DNA of 64,000 bases from Paenibacillus antarcticus. Lineage in GTDB: Bacteria > Bacillota > Bacilli > Paenibacillales > Paenibacillaceae. The stretch's first letter is position 1. Each line of letters begins with the position of its first letter. Below, in pieces: positions 26,652 to 36,000 of this stretch. The position numbers and the translations under genes are program-made. Under the pieces are notes generated by a model. That model was not told the origin of the DNA. It made no database searches and saw only the letters and a program-made list of their open reading frames with translations. The stretch spans positions 62,001 through 126,000 of the forward strand of contig NZ_LVJI01000018.1 in the NCBI RefSeq assembly GCF_001637225.1, read 5' to 3'.

Positions 26652-26730
26652 AACAGCCCATAGAATAGATTCTTGTCGAATGAGAGCATTCCCATTTAAC
26701 TTCTACGAATCAATCTATGGACTGTATTCT
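26652..26730 (-). terminator. Terminator of the stress-protein gene
   Basis: A long imperfect stem pairs ACAGCCCATAGAATAGATTC with GAATCAATCTATGGACTGT, about 36 bases apart. On the minus strand it ends GGGCTGTTTTCTATTC. Confidence 0.55.
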
Positions 26731-26768
26731 TAAAAAAAGTATATGATTTCGAAGTTCCAGAAAATCTA

Positions 26769-27314
26769 CTATACAAAAGGTTTGCTAGGTGGAGTATTTA
26801 AGGCACTGTTCACTTCTGAGTCATAACGACTTGCATTCAACGATTTATTATCACGGAATACATGATACACTTCTGTTCCAGGTCCATCAGAGTCCACAAG
26901 AACTAGAATTTTCCCATTGCTTACATAGGACTCATATTCAGCAGCTTCCTCTTCAGGAATACCGAGCCCTACTAACCCTCCAACCAATCCACCCGCACCG
27001 GCACCAACTGCTAATCCAGCTATTGTAGCTGCAATCGGACCAGCCGCAAGAATAGGTCCAATACCCGGAATGGCTAGCGCTCCTATGCCTGCAAGAAGTC
27101 CAACTGTACCCCCTAGCACACCACCAGTTGCCATTCCAGCAGCTACTCCTTCCGGAGCTTTCGAACCTGTATCTTCCGTTATTTGTTTCAAATCATCTCT
27201 ATCTTTTGTTATCACTGAGATATGTTCAATCCCAATTCCTTGATTTTTTAAATTTTCAATGGCTCTAGAAGCTTCCTGCTCTGTATCAAACACACCAACA
27301 ATTTTCTTATCCAT
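26769..27314 (-). CDS. General stress protein, GsiB/YflT-like (general stress 17M domain)
   Basis: 181 aa from ATG 27314, preceded by AAGGAGG at nine bases. The N-terminal domain KKIVGVFDTEQEASRAIENLKNQGI with ISVITKDRDDLKQI is the heat-induced stress protein YflT/17M domain. It is followed by a glycine/alanine-rich hydrophobic stretch (about residues 58-125) of the glycine-zipper type and a C-terminal domain with GKILVLVDSDG. Expression from a sigma-B promoter at 27363-27388 fits a stress role. The molecular function is unknown. Confidence 0.85.
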   Translation of the reverse strand: MDKKIVGVFDTEQEASRAIENLKNQGIGIEHISVITKDRDDLKQITEDTGSKAPEGVAAGMATGGVLGGTVGLLAGIGALAIPGIGPILAAGPIAATIAGLAVGAGAGGLVGGLVGLGIPEEEAAEYESYVSNGKILVLVDSDGPGTEVYHVFRDNKSLNASRYDSEVNSALNTPPSKPFV

Positions 27315-27362
27315 AGTTAAATCCTCCTTCAAGATATTGGGTAATTGCGATTCTATCTTTAA

Positions 27363-27388
27363 TTACCCGCATCTCTATCTAAATAAAC
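27363..27388 (-). promoter_or_regulatory. Sigma-B promoter
   Basis: On the minus strand GTTTAT (27388-27383), 14 bases, GGGTAA (27368-27363), matching the sigma-B consensus GTTTAA-N12-15-GGGTAT at 10 of 12. The start point would lie about 40 bases before the stress-protein ATG. The leader can form a GGGTAATT/AATTACCC hairpin. Confidence 0.75.
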
Positions 27389-27442
27389 ACTATTCAGAGC
27401 ATTCGTATAAATAAGTTGATTATTGAAATGGTTACTGTGTAT

Positions 27443-29953
27443 TTACTGCTGTTGTCTCGTACGACGTGTAGGTATCGCTTCTAATGGTTTATCCGGCCAA
27501 TAATGTTTAGGATAACGACCTTTCAAATCTTTTTTCACCTCGTAATAAGCACCTTCCCAGAAACTAGCCAGATCAGATGTTACTTGTACCGGACGTTGTG
27601 CCGGTGACAATAAATGAAGTGTTAATGGTACGCGACCACCACCAATACGTGGCGTTTCTAGTAATCCGAACATTTCCTGTAACTTCACAGCTACCTTGGG
27701 CTGGTCAGGATCACTATAATCAATCGCAATACGTGATCCACTAGGTACCATCATATGTGTTGGCGCTTTGGCATCTAACTCTCGTCGTTGATCCCACGTT
27801 AGGAGATTCTGTTCGATAATACCATTCAATGATAACCGCTGTAGATCATTACGATTCTTCATCCCATATATAGAAGGAAGTAACCAATCTTGCATTGTAG
27901 CTAACAGAGCTTCATCCCTAACGTTTGGCCAGTCGGAAGGGGTTATAGAATGCATAAACAACAATCGTTGCCTTAATTGGATAGACACTTTAGTCCAAGG
28001 TAATAATTGTAATCCTTCCTCCTTAATTCCTTCCACTAACGCATAGGCAACTTCTTCCTCCGGAGGCTTGGGGTAAGCTTTCTCTTGAAGCATTAATACC
28101 CCAAATAAGCATCTGCGTCGAGCTTTAACACCTTGCAAATCTCGATCCCAGAAGATCACGTCAGTCTCTTGAATCAGATCCTGTTGATAACGATACAATG
28201 ATGCTTCTGATAGTGAAGCAGCCAATAACAATCTTCCCTCTGTTCCACGATCATCAACAGACGCAGCTACGATATATGATGAACGGCTCAAAGGCTGGAT
28301 CATAGACATCTCCACACCACGTCCGCTTGCTAATAGGAATCTTCCGTCACCTCTCCCTTGTCCGATCCGATCTGGATATGCAAAAGACAAAAGAATACCA
28401 CACCAATCCGAATGTACATGAGAAGTTCCCGATATATTTAGATTTCTCTGATTCTGGCGCATCTCCTGAATAATTCGATGCATGGCTGTTACATCGAGCG
28501 AAGAGTCATCTACGCTTGGCATTCCTTGATTCTCCCACATCATCAATTGATCTATTCTGGTAGAAATATCACTATCATCGAACGCTCTTTTCCCTTTGAA
28601 TATATCCCGTTCCTGTAGCAGCGCAGCTAGTCGACATGCTAATTCGCCACATTGAAGTGGAATAGCTTCTAATATCATATGGGCCATACGTGGATGCATC
28701 CCAATACTAGCCATCTGTTGACCATGTGAAGTAATACGCCCCTTTTGATCCACAGCACCAAGCCGCTTTAGAAGATCAACGGCTTGACCAAAAGCCATGT
28801 CAGAAGGTGTATCAATCCATCGTAAATCATTCGGATCTTGAATTCCCCATACTGCTAATTCGAGTGCAAGTGAGGAAAGATCACTACTCATGATCTCAGG
28901 TATATTGGCACTCTGGAGCGAGTCTTGTTGCTCTTGGCTCCAAAGTCGGTAACAGGTACCCGATTCCGTACGTCCCGCTCTCCCTCTTCGTTGATCAGCA
29001 GATGCCTTCGATACATTAACTGTCGATAGATGAGACATACCACTTCGTGAAGATACCACTTGTGTTCTCATAAGCCCACTATCCACAACAATACGTATAC
29101 CTTCTATCGTCAAGCTGGTCTCCGCTATCGAAGTGGCAAGAACGATTTTACGACATCCATCGGGTTCAATTCGGATAGCCTCACTCTGTTCAGACAACGG
29201 CAACTGTCCATATAATGTCCTGATTACAATATCACTTGGTAATGACATTAATTCTAATTCACGCTTAACCTTTCGAATTTCCCCTACACCCGGAAGGAAA
29301 GCCAATAGACTCCCTTCGTGACTAATCAATGCCTGTCGAATAATAGAAGACATGGCCTTCTCCATGGGAACTGGCGCTGGGTTAGGTACATATACTGTAT
29401 CAACAGGGAACTGGCGCCCCACACAATGAATGATAGGAGCATTATGTAATAGCGAAGCAACCACGCTTGCGTCCATCGTGGCTGACATGACAAGGATTCT
29501 CAAGTCCTCCCTCAACATCGTTTGTGATTCCAATGCGAGTGCCAGTCCAAGATCTCCATGTATATTCCGTTCGTGGAACTCATCAAATATAAGGATACCT
29601 ACATCTGAAAGTTCTTGATCATTCTGTAGCATACGTGTCAGAATTCCTTCTGTCACGACCTCTATTCGTGTCGTCTTCCCTACCTTACTATCCATTCTTA
29701 CTCGGTAACCTACCCTATCACCTACGCGTTCTCCCAATTGTGTAGCCATAAAGTGAGCTGCAGAACGCGCGGCTAACCTTCGAGGTTCAAGCATCATAAT
29801 CTTCTTGCCTTCAAGCCAAGGCTCGTCAAGTAGTGCCAATGGCACACGAGTAGTTTTGCCAGCACCTGGTTCTGCTATAAGAACAGCTGAAGTATTATGA
29901 CATAATTGGTCTAGCAGCTGCCGTAATACATCATTTATAGGTAATTCATGCAT
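27443..29953 (-). CDS. hrpB: ATP-dependent helicase HrpB
   Basis: 836 aa, the normal HrpB length. DExH-box helicase: Walker A AEPGAGKTTRVPLALL at about residue 28, motif II FDEFHERN near residue 124, SAT (MSATMD), and motif VI SADQRRGRAGRT near residue 318. The HrpB-specific C-terminal domain ends with RVPLTLHLLSPAQRPVQVTSDLASFW and KKDLKGRYPKHYWPD. HrpB is widespread in bacteria with a poorly known RNA-related role. Single-gene unit. Confidence 0.95.
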   Translation of the reverse strand: MHELPINDVLRQLLDQLCHNTSAVLIAEPGAGKTTRVPLALLDEPWLEGKKIMMLEPRRLAARSAAHFMATQLGERVGDRVGYRVRMDSKVGKTTRIEVVTEGILTRMLQNDQELSDVGILIFDEFHERNIHGDLGLALALESQTMLREDLRILVMSATMDASVVASLLHNAPIIHCVGRQFPVDTVYVPNPAPVPMEKAMSSIIRQALISHEGSLLAFLPGVGEIRKVKRELELMSLPSDIVIRTLYGQLPLSEQSEAIRIEPDGCRKIVLATSIAETSLTIEGIRIVVDSGLMRTQVVSSRSGMSHLSTVNVSKASADQRRGRAGRTESGTCYRLWSQEQQDSLQSANIPEIMSSDLSSLALELAVWGIQDPNDLRWIDTPSDMAFGQAVDLLKRLGAVDQKGRITSHGQQMASIGMHPRMAHMILEAIPLQCGELACRLAALLQERDIFKGKRAFDDSDISTRIDQLMMWENQGMPSVDDSSLDVTAMHRIIQEMRQNQRNLNISGTSHVHSDWCGILLSFAYPDRIGQGRGDGRFLLASGRGVEMSMIQPLSRSSYIVAASVDDRGTEGRLLLAASLSEASLYRYQQDLIQETDVIFWDRDLQGVKARRRCLFGVLMLQEKAYPKPPEEEVAYALVEGIKEEGLQLLPWTKVSIQLRQRLLFMHSITPSDWPNVRDEALLATMQDWLLPSIYGMKNRNDLQRLSLNGIIEQNLLTWDQRRELDAKAPTHMMVPSGSRIAIDYSDPDQPKVAVKLQEMFGLLETPRIGGGRVPLTLHLLSPAQRPVQVTSDLASFWEGAYYEVKKDLKGRYPKHYWPDKPLEAIPTRRTRQQQ

Positions 29954-30064
29954 TATATCTTCTCCAAGTGAATCCCATGATGATGGATTCCATAATTCGA
30001 TTCTTGCCTATTATATAGCCTAGTCACATACAATATCTATAGGTGCAATCGAGTAAGGCAAAGA

Positions 30065-30092
30065 AGAACCCACAGCCTGAGCGGTGGGTTCT
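30065..30092 (-). terminator. Terminator of the GH101 gene
   Basis: AGAACCCAC (30065-30073) and GTGGGTTCT (30084-30092) form a nine-bp stem followed on the minus strand by TCTTTG. It lies seven bases after the stop codon. Confidence 0.75.
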
Positions 30093-30098
30093 ATAAGT

Positions 30099-33000
30099 TT
30101 ATCCTTTTAACATGCTCTCAACAAATCTTTGAATGACAGCAGCGACCTCAGCTCTGTTAGCGATTCCCTTTGGATCAAATTGATTGTTGTTCCGTCCCTG
30201 CATCATATTATGAAGAGTAGCATACATCACTGCTTCTCTAGCATAGTCAGATATATTCGCTACATCTGCATAATCCAGCTTAATCGCACTTGTAACTTCA
30301 GGGGCGTTTTGCAAAAATTTAGAAAAGTTAAATATAATCTTCGCCATTTCCTCACGGGTAATTTCACGATTAGGCACAAACTGGTCATTACCCACACCGC
30401 TTACAATACCATTCTCCAATGCCCAAGCTGCATAAGACGCATAGAAGGCATCAGTGGAAACGTCACTGAAAGTGATCGGAGCAACTTTGATCGCGCCATA
30501 GGAACTTTCATACAACCGTCCAATGACAGTAACGAACATTCCACGCGTCATATTAAGTTGCGGGCTGAACTTATCTTTACTCGTGCCTTGGAACAACTCA
30601 CGCTCAGTAACAAAAGCGATATTCTTAAGGGCCCAACTCTCACCTATATCTGAGAAAGACTTTTTGTTCTCACCAAAGCGAACTTCTACTCCATCTGGTG
30701 ATATATACTTCAACTTACCATTCACATCGGCACTAAAGCCGATATATATTATCCTTCCATCTTTCTCGTAATAAGGAATACCAATAGATTGTAATGCAAA
30801 TTTAGCCTCAATGATATGTTTGGCATTCACCTTAGAGAAGGTAAATGTAGTAACTGGACCAACAGACTTTCCATCTACCAATACATCGACAATTTGATAT
30901 CTATCATCAGGTGTGATCGTAAAGGTTATACTTCCACCCTTTATAATATTGGCTGATTTAGGGGATATTGTACCGCCCTCGGATTGCTTCACCTGAATTG
31001 CATAATGCGTATCAGGAACGACCGTTGAATTATGATCTGGATTACTATCGGGATTAGTACCAGGATTGCTAGGTCCTGCTGCTGAATCATAACCAATAGC
31101 ATAGGTGGAGAACTTCTTGGTTGTAAGGGCTATCGTGTCTCCCATGACTACAATCTTTTCACCGTCCACCTCATCTGTAGTAATCATTTCCACCTGACCA
31201 TTGTGGACACGATAAATCACATAACCACTTTTGCCTTGCTGGGCTTTCGTCAATGGAATATAAATCGTAATAGGTTGCAGGGCATTCGGCATATTTATAG
31301 CACTCTCTGCATTCCCACCTGTAGTAACTTGTTTAATCAAGTTCAAATTAATAAACATGGTAATATCCTTTTGAGTAGCTGCAGCAATAATCTTTTGAAT
31401 ATCCGCAATGTTACCTTCCTCAATCGCTACAGAAAGCTTTATTGCGATAGAATTATTCGGAACTTTCGCAGCGTCAATCTCTTCTTGTGTGAACTGATTG
31501 TTCAAACCATCCACCACGATATTAGGAGCCCCATTTTGAATTTCTACCATATTGCTTAATGTCGCATTAGGGATGGTCACATGAACCTCTTTGTTGGCAC
31601 CAGCCACCTTAATGTAACTAGTAAGAATCTGGTTCCCATTTGAGACCACTAAATTATAGGTACCATTCGGAATTCCCTTAATTGCAAACGCACCATCCAC
31701 ATCGGTAATGACTTCGTCACCCAATTGTGTTTTACCATTCATGACTTTAACTGTCCAACCTTGTACTGCCGAACTAACATTTATGTCACTTATGCGCTTT
31801 AAAGTACCTGAGATGATAAACATATTAACTGGTGTTTCATTATTGAATTTAGCACTAACTGTTACATCATTACCAGGCATGCGGAATGTGTAATTACCAT
31901 CAAGTCCTCTCGTCACTTCAAGAGGTACACCGTTGCTAGTCACTATTACTTCAACGATGTGTCCACCTTCTGATGGATGTGCCGTTAGCGTAACGATATC
32001 ACCTGCTTTTGCTGTATTACGATCTTGTTCAAGCGTTCCACCAATCATGTTATCTGCAATCAGAATATCACTCTCTTTACGTGAATCTAATGCAGCGTTC
32101 AGGTCAGAAATAGCATCGTTAACTTCTTTCCATGTTGTTGCTTTATTTGCTGCTGCAATAGCTGCTGCGAGAGCATCTGCTTGTGCACAATTCTCGAACC
32201 AATCTGGTTGTGCCAACGCTGCAAAAGAGTTAGTATTCTCTAACGTAGTCCAAATTGTAGCTTCTTTCTTAGGAACGATCTTGGAATAACTCTCCTGCAA
32301 TTCTTTGAAAGCCGCATCCACCTGTTCTTGGGTCTGACCTGATGTTTCTATCACTGTCTTTGCAGTGGTGCGTGCCATTAAGAAATCTTGGAGTTCTTTG
32401 CCGTCTACTACATCATTTGAAGATATAGTGTTGCTAATATCATATAACTTCTGCAACTCACTTTTGTTTACAAGTGAACTTAGTTCATTCTTAGCCACAA
32501 ATAACTGATTAATCATCGCATTAACTTCAGGTACAGTAACTTTATCTTTTCTAGTCATCGTATCTGCTTCATTGATGATTCCTTGGAATACTGTCCATTT
32601 CTCATCATGCTTATATTCACCTGCAGGAAGTGCCTTCATCTCATTAATCACTAATTGTAAACGAGAAATATCTTCAGCTTCTGCATAAGCAATCAAAGCA
32701 TCTTGAGCAGCCTTCAGTGCATCATATGCACTGATAATCTCTTCTTCACTGACCTCAGCTTTATCTAAAATAGTCTTTGCTTCTATTAGCTGTGCAGTCA
32801 ACGTTGCATAACTCTCAGCCGTGTATTTCTCCGCAATTAAGTCCTTGTTTGCATCATATAAATTTTGTAGAATCGTTCTATCGATGATTAAGAATTCATC
32901 TACATAGAAATTATCAACGGAATATTCTGAAGCGTTTCCTTTAGTAATATCGATGTAATAATCATCATGAGGTCCGGTCGTAAAGCTGAGTCTTATACTA

Positions 33001-36000
33001 CCCTTGCCCCATGAAGTGTTGGAACCTGCTACTTCGGATGCAAGCTTTGCATTAGTCGTATCGCCCGCTTCTTGTGCTTTGTCCGATTTCACCGCAACAG
33101 TAAAGGCTCCGTTCGTGCTAGCACGGTAATCCAATCCCGCTTCATAACGTGTATTAGGTTTCAATCTTAACGTATAAGGAGCTGTTCTGAGGTAGTCGCC
33201 ACCGCGAGTCTTCAATGAGTAACGTCCATCAATCGTATCGAACGTATGTGGCGCGTTACTTTCCGCTAAATGCGTCTGATCAGACTCCGTAGCTAGGAAT
33301 ACTCCATACCCTTCATCGACATTTTCAAAGTCTTCATATAAATAATGTCCTTTTTGGTCTGATTGAGCATTTAGCACAATGCGTGCATCATCGAACAGAA
33401 CATAACTACTAGCATCTGCCCCCACTGCTGCTTTCAATATTAAAGTCGCAGTTCCTTCTGTAGTAGCGGTGAAGTGAACTTTCATCCGTTGGATATTACG
33501 CTTATATTTATCCGTATGATGTAAACCATAAATAATATTACTTCGATCCATCTCATTAGAAACTTCGGTTCCGTTCGGCAGACGAACGGCTAAGGTAGCT
33601 GTTCTACCATTCGATACCTCTGCCCAAATGGATGCAGCATATGTTTTACCCGGTTCTAAGCCTTTAATTTCTTGGGTGATCGTAGCATCATTAACACCTC
33701 GAACCGTGAGATACGTATTACCTCTGTTATTATTCTCAAATTTCACATGATCCTTAGTACCAGCACTTGAAGAGAACTTCCATGCGTATTCAGGAGTAAA
33801 ACTATCGAAGCCCATATCCTTGACGAGACTTCCTTCACTCCAGCTATAAGCAGCCATATCGGTTACATCCGGTGCTTTTGACTTCGGATAAATTACATAA
33901 CCGGTTTTGGCCTTAGCATGGATTGTTACCTTATGAGCACCATCTAATGACACATCCACTGGAGTACTACGTCCATGGTCTGACAATTCATACATTACAA
34001 CACTGTCATACCCATTCCAAGATGCAGGTAGCGTCCAAGTACTTGCACCGCCATTCGGATTCCAGTGGTAAATTTTCTCTTCCGTCTTTACGTCCCAAGG
34101 AATAAAGATCAAATTTCCATCTGCGATGAGATGATTATCCTTCCGGATCGTATTCTTACCATTATTATACTCCGTAACGATCTCCAGTTTCTCCCCTAGC
34201 ACCGCACGATTCTCCGTGTCGAATTGCATGATTGGGAACTGAACCAAATAACGATTTGGAAGTACTTGTGTAAAGAACTGTTCGATCGTAGAGGCATAAT
34301 TATAGGATGTCTGCCATCCGTTAATACCCAAGTTATTACGATCACCTGAGGAACGGAACAAACTAGAAGAACCAAATACATCCTGACGGGTATGATTGAC
34401 AAAGCGAACCAAACTTCCCGCATTATTAAATTCACCACCCACGTGATGCGCCCAAACACTGTGCGTGTCCATTTCCCGAGGGTATTCTGTAGCAATGGCC
34501 ATGCCCATAGAGTTGATCTTATCTATAATAGAATACATCGGCCAACGAGATCCAAAATAAACATCGACATAAATGAGAGATAGGTTGCCTTTCGTGTCTT
34601 GATTAAGTTGGTCTAATCTGGCAATCATGCCATTATCCGTATCCAAAATATCATTCTCACGAACAATTTGACTTGCGACATCATACCACGGCCAACCACC
34701 GATTTTGGTAGCAAGTTTACCAAATGTAATGGACTCGGGGTATGTCTCTGTCTGGTTGATATGAATACCGATTGTCGTATTATACTGTTGAGCTTTTTCA
34801 AGCAATACGTTGAAGTCATTCAATCCACCTGCAGCTTGATTATAATTTGTAAAGTCACCATTGTTAGAGTCATGTCCCTGGCCATTGTAACCTTTAATAA
34901 CAATGTTCTGAGGGAAACTATCCGTGCCTAGCGAAACTTTTTTGATATTATCTAGAATGCGTAGGAATGGATATTGTGCTGCACTTCCCACATCCATAGC
35001 AATCGTATTTAAACTGCTCATTACTGCACTGGAATGCTGCATATCAGCAGTTTCTCCGTCTTTCAATACATCATCACGCCGTGCAATTGCTCCATCTTGA
35101 AAGTCAACTTTACCATCTTGGTTGCGATCTCCAGTGATAGCGACTTTAACCCATGGTTCTTCGATCACTTTATTGTCCAATCCGCGGTACTGATAGCCAT
35201 TACTCCATAGACCCGTTGAGTAGTGACTACCTACTTGGAATGTCTGATAAGCAATGCCCCGACGATTATTAATGGACCCATTGTTGATAGTTGCGGCAAT
35301 GTTCTCATCACTGATAACTACAATTGCGCTTGTAGCATAAGCGTTATGTTCACGTTGTCCCTTTAGATCAACAATAGACTCAGTATAATTTGATCCATCT
35401 GCATTACCATAACGATTCTCTCTTAATTCCGCACCAGGTTGTTCATTGGATAGAGATACCAAGCTATGCCTTGGAAAATTGAAAGAATAAATGGGATTCA
35501 TCGTGTCTTTAATATTTGTTATTTTCATTTGAAGCACGTTATTGACCACTGTGAAGATCACATCAAAAGTGACCGTCTTGCTTGGTTCAATCTCTACTGT
35601 CATATGATAAGATGCTGTGTCAGAAGTAAAGTCCGCCGTCACCTGAGGACGATATTCCTTATTATTCAGTTCAACTACATAATAAGGACGCTCCTGCCCC
35701 TTCATGGTCACACTTGTTGAATTGAGTTTGTAGTCAATAACACGTGGAAATAAGGAATCCATATTGACTACAAGATCTCCTGATTGAATGGTACGAGCGT
35801 CACCTGGGTCCTCTTCCATCGCAGGAAGGTCAGCAGATGTAATTGAGAGATTTGTAATTAACGCTCCCGCACCACCAGTTAATCGTATTCCAGCTTTACC
35901 AGCTGCACCGGTCAATAAATCCACTTCACCGGAGTAAACTTCACCACCGTCCACCCAAATAGTAAGGACTTTTTCCACTACTCGAATTCGAACAGTGTAA

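Noticed and set aside
26652..26730. Long imperfect inverted repeat as a MITE-like element
   Set aside because: No target-site duplication or second copy seen; its position and T tract fit a terminator.
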